Shown piece by piece: positions 9,546 to 20,323 of a stretch of 64,000 nt of DNA (its first letter is position 1; the number at the start of each line of letters is the position of its first letter). Source of the stretch: Ipomoea triloba (taxonomy: Eukaryota > Streptophyta > Magnoliopsida > Solanales > Convolvulaceae); assembly GCF_003576645.1 (NCBI RefSeq), contig NC_044919.1:16769545-16833544 (forward strand), in the 5' to 3' direction. Both the position numbers and the translations under genes were made by a program. A model generated the notes under the pieces. That model was given only the letters and a program-made list of their open reading frames with translations, did no database searches and had not been told where the DNA came from.

Positions 9546-10091
9546 TGTTAAAGGATATAGATATACCTACAGTAGTAATAGTGAGGGTATTAGTGACATT
9601 ACATGTAGGTAGCTTCTCTGTGTAGTGTATAAAAGGGCCATAAGCCTTCACTGTTAAGAGAGAGTTCATATATTCATTCTGTAAGCTTCAGTTCTCATTA
9701 ATCAATACAACATAGTTCCATTCCATCTTCCTCTACGTACTGCTTTGTACATTCCGACACCCGTGCACATACAGCGCTCAGTTGGGCGCGTGCACTACAG
9801 GCGCATTAGGCACTATCTTTATTTATTTATTTATTTATTTTTGCGTCAGAGAACAACTTTTTCTTTTCTTCTTCTTCTTCTTCTCTCTCCCTCCTCCCTC
9901 TCCTACTTGGCTTCTTAAATATTGTGCAAAAAAAACAATTGGTATGGATGCTCTAAGCATCTAGGCTAGTGCTATGGTTATTTGTAACACGAGGCTCTAA
10001 GGTGGCATGCTCCGATTGGAAGAGAAAAGTAGTATATAGGCATCATGGCAAGCTATCCTATCAACTAGGTAGACAGGTTAGCGTATTGAGC

Positions 10092-10593
10092 CTAGTTCAT
10101 GGTATAGTACGTAAGTGACCGTAACCATAGGTTAATCCTCATGACCACCTCTAGTTGGTCTCGTAGTTTGATATAGTTGATCTTTTGGGCTATAGTTGTT
10201 TGAGGCGCAGCTTGAGGGGTAACTTGAGGTAAAGGAATACCCAAAGGTGGAACTTCATCAACTGGTACATCTCGAGTACCTTGAACCAGCCTATTAACTA
10301 GACGACCTCTTGATTGCCTTGCTTGCCCTCCTCTTCCTCCCACCTGAGGATCCTCTACGACCTCTATCCATGGATTGCCTAACTTGCTGAAAGAACAAAC
10401 AATCAAATATGACAAAACCAATACTAATAAAAACTATTCAGTACATCAAATACCTAAGGTTTACAAATGACCCCATCACGTTCCAGATTAGAACACAAAT
10501 TTCTTTACAAGCTTAAATATTTTCATTTATTTTTTATTAGGAATCAATCTATACTTAGGTAGACAATCAAATTCAAACCTGGCTCTGATACCA
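10092..10593 (-). mobile_element. Ty3/gypsy 5' internal remnant with primer-binding site
   Basis: On the minus strand, tggtatcagagcc (10593-10581) is a Met-tRNA primer-binding site. It follows an LTR end containing tttcggggcatgata and precedes an open frame at 10421-10092 (GRLVNRLVQGTRDVPVDEVP and similar Pro/Gln-rich sequence) that fits the start of a gypsy gag. The frame is short and the element is cut off at about 10090. The family is inferred from layout and LTR-end style. Confidence 0.5.
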
Positions 10594-11185
10594 AATCTAT
10601 CATGCCCCGAAAACATAGCGTAACCCGACCATATTACTACGACAATTATAATCGTTATAATACAAGGCCTGCTAAACAAATATATCATCTACAAAATAAA
10701 CCAAAAGACTACTTTGTCTTGAAGTTCCTTCTCCTAACGATAACTTAATTAGAAGTAATAAATGCACAGTTAAGCATTGAAACGTAGTCTATATTTACAA
10801 CATAGAGTCTAAGATCATAGTACAAACACTAATATTTCACAAAAAGACCAAAACGAGGTCTACCATATCCCAAAACACTAGGCTAATATCGTAGAGTCTG
10901 ACTTCACCTTCAACCCCAAAATGTGACTTTCCTTTTCTTAACATTGATCAACAAACTAATTTGAAAACATGAAACGCGCGAGTGAGCTCAATAGATTAGT
11001 ACATCTGTTAGCACTTCTCTACCAAATTAAATATAGAGATAATAAAGAGAGCCACTAATAAATAATGAAACATATGATTTAAAACAAAATAAATAAAAGC
11101 TTTAGTATTCTAATACAACTATATCGCATTCGATTATTAATTCAAAAGTTTCTTTCGAAGTCATGAGTCATAGATGCTTGAATAA
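10594..11185 (-). repeat. Partial gypsy 5' LTR (minus strand)
   Basis: This AT-rich sequence abuts the primer-binding site and ends at an (AT)n tract near 11190, so the outer LTR border is missing. The ggggcatga end is typical of gypsy LTRs. No gene is seen. Confidence 0.4.
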
Positions 11186-11216
11186 CAATGATATATATAT
11201 ATATATATATATATAT

Positions 11217-11682
11217 AGAAGGGTTCAGGTGCGGTTATATCTTCCCGTGCGGTTGTGCGGAACTCACCTTAAGCATTAAAACGATTCACCTTAAATACAC
11301 AAACCACGCACCTAAAGTTTTTAAATGGTGCACCTTCAGTTGAGAACACAATGCGCACCATAAGTACAAAAATCACGCACTTTAAGTACACAAGCCACAC
11401 AACTTAAGAACACAAACCACACACCTAAGGTTTTAAAATGACGCATCTTAAGTTACAACAACTCACGCACCTTAAGCATATACATATCACGCACCTTAAA
11501 AAGGAAAGTAACTCACCTTAAAAAGGAAAACAACGCACCTTAAGCTTTAGATTCACTCACCTTAAGTTTCAACACTCATGCACCTTAAGCATACAAATCA
11601 CACACCTTAAGAAGAAAATTACGCACCTAAAGCTACCACACAACTGCATGGGAAACACCCCACTGCACGGGAACTGAATTCA
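11217..11682. mobile_element. Foldback element A between TA microsatellites
   Basis: The element lies between (TA)n tracts at about 11190-11216 and 11682-11698. Its ends are imperfect inverted repeats: ggttcaggtgcggt...cttcccgtgcggttgtgcgg on the left against a complementary right end containing cactgcacgggaactgaa. The interior is a chain of degenerate short units around acgcaccttaag. It has no coding potential. Flanking by TA repeats recalls the rice micron family. Confidence 0.65.
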
Positions 11683-11699
11683 TATATATATATATATAG

Positions 11700-12050
11700 A
11701 ATTCTGTTCAAATGTGACTGTGCCTTCCCGTGCGGTCGGTGGGGTTCACACCACTATGTATACAAATATACACCACTCAATGTTAGAAAATGCACCACAA
11801 TGGAAATACACAAAAACACCAAAAAACACACCACACACTCAAAATAATGCATCATAACTTCCCTACCCCTAATGGTGCATTTCCTAACACTGTGTGGTGT
11901 ATATTTGCATACCTAGCGTTGTGTTTTTTGGTGATGCATACCTAATGGTGCATATTTGTGTGGTGTATTTTCTAACATTGAGTGGTGTACATTTGTATAC
12001 ATAGTGGTGCGGCCGCACTGACCGCACGTTAAGGCGCTGCCACACTTGAT
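11700..12050. mobile_element. Foldback element B between TA microsatellites
   Basis: Inverted arms of about 50 bases with only a few mismatches lie at about 11749-11801 and 11960-12013 (core accactatgtatacaaat and its complement, with a caatgttagaaaat part). Outside are cttcccgtgcggt on the left and gaccgcacg on the right. (TA)n tracts lie on both sides, the right one running into (CA)n at 12082-12118. No open frame of interest. Confidence 0.7.
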
Positions 12051-12081
12051 CATATAAATATATATATATATATATATATAC

Positions 12082-12120
<39 letters not shown>

Positions 12121-12186
12121 ATACATAAAAAAAACACATGTATAACAACTAGTACTCGAACTTATACTCAATCTTGTACTCTTTCT

Positions 12187-12600
12187 TTTTTTTTTTTTTG
12201 GTGGGAGAAAGAGACCTTAGGGGTCCCGAAGATTAGTGCCGCCTACTATAGGAAGCACCTCGTACATCCTGAGCAAGAAGAAAATTCAGACCTTCAGGAG
12301 GATGTTCCAAAATTGTCGTACCCCAATTAGAGTCTTGTCCAAGGTTTGCAAGAAAGTCTGCACATTGATTTCCTTCTCGGAGAACATGTATTATCTTGCA
12401 CTCTTGAAACTGTCGAGTCAACGGTTTGCAGTCAGAAATAATCACGGAATCATGGGGGCCTATATCAGAACCCGAACCAAGGACTTTCACTAAGGCTTCA
12501 GAGTCAGATTCAGCGATAACATGACCGAACCCATGATTTTTTACAAGAACAAGGCCTTCACGAAAGCCCCATAATTTCGCCAGAAAGCTATTAGTATGCC
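12187..12600 (-). mobile_element. 5'-truncated L1-type LINE (RNase H end)
   Basis: An exact 18-base target duplication, caatcttgtactctttct, flanks it at 12169-12186 and 12601-12618. The T-run at 12187-12199 is the poly(A) tail read from the other strand. On minus, the sequence codes for the RNase H end of a plant LINE ORF2: AESDSEALVKVLGSG, then FQECKIIHVLREGNQCADFL and GTTILEHPPEGLNFLL before the stop near 12233. It is a close relative of the C-terminus of the large LINE at 48124-53937. Severe 5' truncation is the usual result of incomplete target-primed reverse transcription. Confidence 0.92.
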
Positions 12601-12619
12601 CAATCTTGTACTCTTTCTG

Positions 12620-13040
12620 GTGTTACTTTCTTTCACCATTCTTTCTGGTGTTACTCAATTCTATACTCAATCTTGTAATCTTGTACTTAACCTATACTCA
12701 ATCTTTTACTCTTTCTGGTGCTTTAGGAAAACCACACACCTAAAGCTTTAGACCGATGCACTTAAGTTTTCACAATTGACACACCTTAAGCACAGAAACC
12801 ACGCACCTTAAGAAGGAAAATCACGCACCTTAAGCACAAAACTTACGCACCTTAAGTTCTCAACTGCATACGTGACGCACTTTTAGCACAGAAACCATGC
12901 ACCTTAAGCACAAGTCCTACACACAAACCCTACTCTCCTTAAGTTTGACACATATGGAAAATGACCAAATTGCCACCACATTTTTTTAAATCAATGGTTC
13001 CCCTCTCACCGCATAACTGCACTTGAAAAGATCAACCGCA

Positions 13041-13045
<5 letters not shown>
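12620..13045. repeat. Degenerate caccttaag-repeat element
   Basis: The part from about 12720 has the same acgcaccttaag units as element A and ends in aaccgcacgtg before a (TA)n tract at 13045-13075. The part at 12600-12725 has three imperfect copies of ctttctggtg with tactcaatctt. It looks like a relative of element A that was hit by the truncated LINE. Confidence 0.5.
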
Positions 13046-13075
<30 letters not shown>

Positions 13076-13300
13076 TATGATTTACAATCAAATGAGAAAA
13101 CACCTTCCCGTGAGACGGTGAGACACAACGTGAATGCACACAGTTTACTACGCGGATGCACACAGCCTAGAGTGTGTGCACTTAGCCCAACATGAGTGCA
13201 CACAGTTTAGAGTGTGTGCATTTATAAAGTAGACTGTGTGCACTCACGTTGTGTCTCACCGTCTCACGGGAAGGTGTTGTCTCACATGAAGTCAACCCTA
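13076..13300. mobile_element. Foldback element D between TA microsatellites
   Basis: Inverted arms at 13099-13146 and 13231-13278 match at all but a few of about 47 positions (core caccttcccgtgagacggtg). The spacer has repeated cacacagttta and agtgtgtgca motifs. (TA)n tracts flank both sides. The cttcccgtg motif is shared with elements A and B, suggesting one superfamily. Confidence 0.75.
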
Positions 13301-13435
13301 TATATATATATAATACATACCCATCTCACCATTTTACCTTGAGAGCTATTATACTACTCATGGTACGGGTCAAGATCAATTAAAGAAATTATACTAGTCA
13401 AAGGTAGCGAAGCTACCAACTAAAATCAAGGGAAC

Positions 13436-15330
13436 TGTTAGGAATAAAATTGTAATAGTTTTGATGAGCCAAATTGTATTTTTAGAAATCCCCTATTTTA
13501 TTTTTAGAGTGTAGCTAGTTGACCCGGAAGTCAAGTTCATGACATTAGATTGGTTCGAATTATTGTGTTATAGAGTCCATTATGTCATGAGACTTGTAAA
13601 TCATTTGCTTCCACTATACATATGAGTATGTGTGATCCAATAGACAAGAGCCAGATTGTCTATGCTAGAAGGCACGAGTTCAAATCCCATGAAGAACATT
13701 TTGGCTCTTGAAGACCAAGGAGTGGAGCTAGTTTGTCACGGCTAAAACTCCAAAGAGGAAGTCAATATTTTAATCAAGGGAGGAGCTTGTGGAGACTACA
13801 CCATACGCTACACAATGCAACGAAGGAACAAATATACTACCTATTGGTTTAATGTTTGAATCCCATTAGCAACATTTTAGTCTACTTAGACTAAACTTCG
13901 GAGCTACTTGATACGACGAAGCTTTTTGGAGCAAGACTTGGTCAATGGAGTAACTTGTGGAGCTAGTCAAGGTTAACATAGAGGAACTTTGGCAAAGCTT
14001 TTGAGCGCGTGATCAACACTACCTCTATACACGCGTGAAGAGCTAAGTAGAACATGTTATGGAGCAACATTTGAGTGGAACTTATACTTAGCCATATTTT
14101 CAAGTTCCATATACATTTTGAAGGTCCAGAACGTGAAGCCATGAACCAGATAAATTTGAAGATGGTGATTTCATGAAGGTCATTGTTTGTACTTAGGCAA
14201 GAATCACCCAAAAAATATTTTTGAAAGATCAACTTGCCAAAGATCAAATCAAGAATGCAACAAAGGCAAAAATATCAAGCTCTGAAGGATACAAAGTCCA
14301 TAATATCAAGCTGTGAAGGCAACAAAGTCAAAAATTGGAGACTACAAGTTTCAAGGATCAATCAAGCCGAATTAGAAGACTTTGTGAGCAATTTGCAAAG
14401 GTAATTTTTCAAAAATTACCAGCAGGCATTAAATGTTGCAGATCAAATTGGAGATCTTATCAGATCAAATTGGCAAAGTTATCAGATCAATGGTATGGTC
14501 ATTAAATGAAGAGGTATGACCATCAAATCAAATTGGCATGACCAATCAGATCAAGTGAACGTTTAAAATTTGAATGTTCACAACGGGCAAATAATTCTTT
14601 GAATTATAAAAAGCCCAAGAAGACTTGAAGACATGAGATAGAGGTATTACGGTTGCATCGGACTTACAATGAGAAATTCAAAGTGCTGAGATATTGAGCT
14701 ATACACGAGAGATTCAAGTCTTAGAAAAGAAATCTTTATTTCTTACAATAACATCTCTACTGAGTGTAGAAAGGAGTGTAGCTGTGTGCGAGACACTCGG
14801 GAGAACTAAGTGTAGCTTTGTGCGAGACACTTGGTTGGAGCGCAGCTTTGTGCGAGGCACTTGAGAGCTTAGCTTTGTGCGAGAAGCTCCTGGTGGAGTG
14901 TAGCTTTGTGCGAGACACTCGGGAAGTGCTTGTGTAGCACTGATATTTCACTATTTGTATCTGGGTGAACGAGATAGTGGAAGGATTACACCACCTCTGA
15001 ACCACTATAAATCTTTGTCTCTCTTTACATTACAGCACTTTACATACTTTGCATATTTGACTCACTAACCCATTTCATACTGCATTGATTTATCCATCTG
15101 GGTTTGTGTGTTCCCACGTTCGCATGTGCTTCAAACTTTGCATACATATTCTTTGAGCTATTTAAAGGCACTCCAACGTGTTGCATGCGAGTTATCTCTT
15201 CAGTTCTACGTAACTTTTATTTATAGCACTTTACCGTACGATATTCCGTTGTGCATTTCAAGTTGAATTTATTCACTTGAAATTACTTTTTTTTGAAGTG
15301 TTATAAAGTTTTTAATAGTTAGAAAAGTCT
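13436..15330 (+). mobile_element. Possible long LTR or LTR remnant
   Basis: It begins with tgttaggaataaaattg, a usual LTR start, and holds a TATA-like tataaaaagccc near 14606 followed by leader-like sequence. At 14755-14935 there are five imperfect copies of a unit of about 30 bases, core tagctttgtgcgagacactc. No primer-binding site follows and the right border is not clear, so it may be a solo or truncated LTR. Open frames on minus at 13963-14247 and 14757-15005 have no recognisable product. Confidence 0.4.
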
Positions 15331-15345
15331 ATTTATATATATATA

Positions 15346-15400
15346 TATATATAAAGGTATTAATCGTACACCACCAATACGATTAATACCTTTATATACA
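15346..15400. repeat. Perfect hairpin within TA microsatellite
   Basis: The arm ataaaggtattaatcgta (about 15350-15368) and its complement tacgattaatacctttat (about 15378-15396) enclose a loop of about 9 bases. It is flanked by (TA)n on the left and by (TA)n, (CA)n and a short (GC)n tract on the right. It may be a minimal MITE or an expanded palindrome. Confidence 0.7.
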
Positions 15401-15439
15401 TATATATACACACACACACACACACATGCGCGCGCGCGC

Positions 15440-18025
15440 ACATACCATGATCAACATAAGTGTAGGTCTTGCTGAGTAATCCTTTCGTTAATCCTTGACC
15501 GATCCTTTACTCCTTCTGACCATCCGATTCTAGTTCCGGTGAGCTTTGAGCTTGGGGGATTAAGCTCCTTTAAAGGGGTAGAGTGTGATACCCCGGATTT
15601 AATTCAAGCCTTAAACCCCGTAATTATTCATACCGTGTAATTAATTTTATTAATTGGGCTCCGTGTTTTCAAATAGAGATATACCTTACATGCTCTAGTT
15701 ATTTATTTAATCAAAGGGCCCAATTCCTTGATTTAATTTTGTAAGGGATTTTCTTCATTTGGACCTTTTATTCCTTATAAGTAAATTAAATATTCAATGG
15801 CCCAATCTTTGAAAGACAATGTTCTATATTCATTAAATTAATAAGTGAGTTGGATAGCCCATTCCTTATGAATGAGCCCATACTTTATTCTAACACCCTA
15901 ATGTGATACATATATTATGTATGTAATAATTTCCCCAAGTTCATATAAAAGCGTTGTAATAATAATCTCTAGCTCTTTCCTTCTCCTGCAAAAGAAATCA
16001 TCCCCACTCTTTCATTTCTAAAGAACCCTAAGCACACACTATCCTTCATCTTATCAAGACTTCAAGAAAGGTTGCTCTTTTAGGAACCATGGCACTTTGG
16101 TAAGCATTACTCCTTAGGTTGATTTCATTTCTCATCATGATTTCATAGTCTTTTATAAGTTCTCATTATACTCTTTTGGGGATTTTTCTTGGGGGTAAAG
16201 GTGATCAAGAAGGTGGTGGTGGCTTGTGAGGTTGAGCTGAGTTGGAGATTGCTTGGTTTGATTAGAGCTTCAAGAGGTAATCTTCCATGTTACACAAAAC
16301 CTATTTTCACTCATGAATCTATGAATATTATTTGGTGTTTGGAATCCTGTGAATTTCTTGGGGTTTATTCTTTGTTTTTGTTGGATTGTGAATATATCTT
16401 GTGGATTATTGGACTTGTGTTCATTATCCTTTCATTGTGATGAGTATGAGTATTTATTGTTATGGATTCCATGTATTATTTGGCTTCTGAGATGTGAAAT
16501 CTATGTGTTCTGAGCATATTTCGTATTCTGGATTGGTTTATCGTGTATTCTGTTCTGGTCTGGGAGTGGTGTTGGAATTGCACTTGCGGTAAGGTTAGGC
16601 AGTATAATGTGTCCCGCTTAAGTGGTCCGCAAGTGTAAAGGAGGAAGGGAGTGGCGGAAGGTGGTGCACCGCTGGGCGGCCCCGTCCATTCGTGCGGAAG
16701 AGGACGGCGGACCGGCGTGTTCCGCTGGAAGGCACCGTCTGTTGGGGCGGGGGAGTGTGGCGGTACAGGGTGTTCCACCAAGGTGTTCCAGTAGTTCATT
16801 TTGGCTCTGTTTCCAGTAGCTATTTTGTTGATCTGTTGACTTTGTTGATTCATCTCTGATTCTGGAACATGTCTGGAATATATTGTTGAGTATTTCATCT
16901 TGGTTGTTGAGTATTTATTCATGATCTTTGGTCAATTATCTTGACTCGTTGAGTTTGTATTGTTGGTTTATTCCTTGGCTATTGTCTTGGGCATGTACTG
17001 TGTTCATTTCCTGAGTTGAGATCTGTTGGAGGAGTAGTTCTGTGGAGAGTGAATCTGAGTTTGGTATGTGGAGACCTTGAGTTTTTTGAGTATCTCTTGG
17101 CTTGTTGAGTGTGTACTAACTTTGGGAACTAACTGTGGGCTTTGCGCCTCTATGGTAATGGGCATCATATGCCTCTGTGGTGGGGTTTTGCGCCTCTGTG
17201 GACTAACTGTGGGCTTTGCGCCTCTGTGGTAATGGGCATCATATGCCTCTGTGGTCGGGCTTTGTGCCTCTGTGGTAATGGGCTTCGTGCCTCTGTGGTT
17301 GGGCTTTATGCCTCTGTGCCTCTGTGGTGGTTAGTATGAGGGATGGTATGGTGGTTTGGTGGTTGTAGTTTGGGACTTTATCCTTGGTATTGTGGTTTGG
17401 TTGGTTTCCTTTGTAGTTATTTGGTTGAACTTGTGACTCAGTTGGTGTCTTGCTATAGACTTGTTGTCTCATGCATTCGTTTCTTGATATTGGATTCATT
17501 TGGAAGAGTCTTTGGTTTGTGATTCATTCAGCTTGTTGTTGTTGAGTCATCTGATTTAAATAAAGAACAGTTTTGTTGGTGCGTATATTCTATACGTGTG
17601 TGTAAACCTATTTACAAACCATACTATACTATGTATTTTCTCACGAGTGTGAGTGGTTGATTGCTTAGCATTTCTTCGCTAATGTTTTCCTAAACTGTTT
17701 TCCAGGTATGGAGTAGTTTGAGCCGAGAGCGCGATAGAGATAGATCTACATTGTGCTATGCTTAGACTAGTGGCTGTTCTAGACATTTTTGAGCCCGTGT
17801 GCCTTAGTTTATGTATTCCGTTTTGACTATTGCAACTACCTTTACTTTATGGATCAGTATTATGGATTTTAGCCTGTGCATCTAGAGTTGAATTTGCCTA
17901 GATGTGGCATGACACCCTGTTGAGTTTTAGAATGCTTCCGCTTTATTATGATGTTAGTCCTCAGATTGCTAGCTTTTATGTTAAGTTTATGCCTATCTCA
18001 GCGTGAAATTTTTTGGGGTGTCACA
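15440..18025 (+). mobile_element. Ty3/gypsy 3' end with 2.4-kb LTR
   Basis: The LTR at 15594-18025 has palindromic ends (tgtgatacccc at the start, ggggtgtcaca at the end). A purine run, taaaggggtagag (15581-15593), lies just before it as a polypurine tract would. A TATA-like catataaaagcg lies near 15944. Upstream only about 150 bases of the element remain. No matching 5-bp target duplication was found, so this is a truncated copy with its 3' LTR. Open frames inside the LTR are not genes. Confidence 0.75.
17120..17335 (+). repeat. Minisatellite inside the gypsy LTR
   Basis: About eight imperfect units built on tgcctctgtggt plus aatgggc or gggctttg alternate here. The variation between units shows an old array. 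It creates a small open frame at 17142-17339 that is not a gene. Confidence 0.85.
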
Positions 18026-18875
18026 TATTGTCTAGGCTTTTTAAGAAAAATCTCCCTTGAGATGTGTACCTAGGACTCCTTTTGCCTTCGTCACATTTTC
18101 TCTTAAAGCTTGTTTGTTTGAGGCTTCGAACTGTTTGCTCAGAGAATGTCTCGAGCAATCCTTTAAAATAGTTAACTCTTACTATTCGGGTTAACGTTTT
18201 GAACCTTAAGCTTTTAACCTTTCATATTCGAATAGTTGTCCTTACTATTTGACCTATTACAAGTTCCTTCTATTCTATAAGGCAGACTCTTCCACTCTTC
18301 ATCCTTTGCAACTTTCCAGTCTTGTACTCTACGACTTTTACTATTCGACTCTTCATCTCGAACTCTTCATGTCTTCAACTCTTCAAAGCTTGTATTCTGA
18401 CTATCCGAGATGTAAATATTCGAGTTACTATACGAATACGAACTATTCGAATCGAATAAATAGAGTTCCTAAGTCTAAGAATAAAAAATAACTTGGGGAC
18501 TAAAATTTCCTAACTTTAGTATCATCAAAATCTAAATTACATTTGTTCCTAACACCTTTTACATTAACTTTAATTTATATCTCAATAGTACTATGTAGAA
18601 CAGGTTATAATATGTGTTATCCAACAATAATAGTGAATTTCGGCCTAACCCAAGCAAAAGAGGCTCATGGGTTTTCCCTTTTCAAATTTTCATGTAAAAG
18701 ATCTTATTTTGTCATTATCCTTTCCTGGTATTCACTTCTACAATGTAAGCTGACCCCAAGCCTATTTATGCTATCAAATGGCGCCATCTATGGAAACCGT
18801 GATGAAAAATTCATGTTCTCTCTCAGTTGGTCTCCCAACCTCACCATTCTTCATCAATGTCGAGTAGAGCTGTGC
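18026..18875. other. No gene seen
   Basis: The stretch is AT-rich with a loose scatter of tattcga-like motifs at 18185-18460. Small frames at 18249-18491 and 18543-18929 show no recognisable domain. Confidence 0.5.
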
Positions 18876-20323
18876 AAACCCGACCCAACCCACCCGGTCC
18901 GAGATTCGAAACTAGGCCATCCAACCTAATCCGCTTCTAAGAAGGCATATCCGAACTGCATGGCTAAACGACGTCGAAGAAGTGATTTCGGATAGGGTAG
19001 GATAATTTGATATCTGGCCCGCCCGAATATCCAAAATATATTAGGGTTAGGGTTAGATATGTTATGGTATGACGTCGTTTAAGCCCAGTATATATGTATG
19101 TTGAACGAGACAATCGTTCATTTGCGCAGTCGTTCACTTCTAGCATATTCTCCAATTCTCTCTGTTCTCTGACTTCTCTCTACTCATCTCTCTAGTCTCC
19201 GATAGTCTGATTCTCTCTAGTCTCTACTCCTCTGTTCTCTCTAGTCTCTTCTTCTTCGATAGTCCGATACTCCAAATCCTCTGTTCTTTGGAATCTCTAA
19301 CTTCTCTCTTCTTGTCTCACTCTCTGAGACGATGAGACCTGAGACTAAGATAGTCGTAACCGATTGTCCAGTGACCATTGGCGACTTAGAGTGGTAGAAG
19401 CCCTTCTCGTGTTGATTACTGATTAGAGGTCCTTGTTCTCTGGGAAATATTTAGGGGAAACCAAGTATATCGCAAATCTTAGTTTTATATTTCTGATTTA
19501 TTAAATGTATTGTGATATATTTTTATATATTATGGATATATTATGATATATTGTGATATATTATTGTGGAAGCAGTTTTAATCACAAATCCTTGTTTTAT
19601 ATTTGTGATTTATTCAGTGTATTGTGATATATTATGAATATGTTCTAATATATTGTGATATATTATTGTGGAAGCAGTTTTAATCGCAAACCCTAATTTT
19701 ATATTTGTGATATATTGTGATATATTATGAAATATTGTGATATATTTTGAAATATGGATATTTTCTGATATATTATGATGGAAGTAGTGTGAAACTGTGA
19801 GATTTTGTGATATTATGTGATTTATTGTGATGTCTCTTAAAGAGTTAAAGGCTTAAATGTGAAATTTTCAAGGTTGAAACCTGAAATTTTCACTTATTGG
19901 TGGAAGCCCTTAATTGAAATCCAGATAATGATGAACTGAATACAGTTCCTAAATCTGGATTTCTTTGTAATGTAATATGTTTATGTATGTATGACCCTTA
20001 ACTTCACTTAACTGTTTGTAATGTAAATATGTAATTGTGAAATCTTGATAAATGATGACACACACAAGTGTCTGAATCTGGATTTCTTTGTATGTTTATG
20101 GTGATTGTTGCCTACTTTCCATTGTTGGATAATGAATTAATGCCCATCCTTTTAGATAGAGAGCATCACTGAACTTGGTTCTAGACCTCAACCCTCAACT
20201 CAGGAGGAACACGCCCAAGGCACTGAGACAAATGCTCGGCAGCCTTAGGTGACTCCTGATGTTCCACACAAAAAAAGGAAAAAAAAAAAAAGGAAGAAGG
20301 TTGAGTCTAGATCAAAAGTGTGA

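Larger units (their letters stand above)
7191..9759 (+). mobile_element. Gene-capturing short-LTR retrotransposon (non-autonomous)
   Basis: The 5' LTR is 7191-7397 (207 bases) and the 3' LTR is 9546-9759 (214 bases). They are nearly identical: I count about eight substitutions, a 6-base insertion and a 1-base insertion. Both begin TGTT and end in CA, and both have a TATA-like tgtataaaaggg. A primer-binding site matching initiator Met-tRNA (tggtatcagagc, 7398-7409) follows the 5' LTR; a G-run (9539-9545) precedes the 3' LTR. The flanks cccgc and cccgt differ by one base and are a plausible 5-bp target duplication. The interior has no gag, protease, reverse transcriptase or integrase, so it needs help in trans. 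It carries fused fragments of host genes instead, described separately. LTR length resembles TRIM elements but the 2.15-kb interior is larger; maize Bs1 is a known parallel in carrying several transduced gene pieces. Confidence 0.92.
7023..9956. mobile_element. Tourist/Harbinger-like MITE split by an LTR retrotransposon
   Basis: The left end gagcatccacaccaattg at 7023 and the right end caattggtatggatgctc ending at 9953 are inverted repeats. Three-base TAA duplications lie outside (7020-7022 and 9954-9956), as expected for the PIF/Harbinger group. MITE sequence is present only at 7023-7190 and 9760-9953; the middle is the younger LTR element at 7191-9759. Before that insertion the MITE was about 360 bases long. 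It sits about 0.5 kb upstream of the KMS1-like start codon. Confidence 0.75.

Noticed and set aside
11884..12171. Minus-strand frames with Cys-Val and Tyr-Ile runs
   Set aside because: They are translations of (CA)n and (TA)n microsatellites next to element B.
13620..13720. Possible tRNA or SINE (gagttcaaatccc resembles a B box)
   Set aside because: No convincing A box at the right distance and no cloverleaf; it lies within an LTR-like stretch.
16189..17339. Open frames inside the gypsy LTR
   Set aside because: They lie in an LTR and a minisatellite, with no similarity to known proteins.
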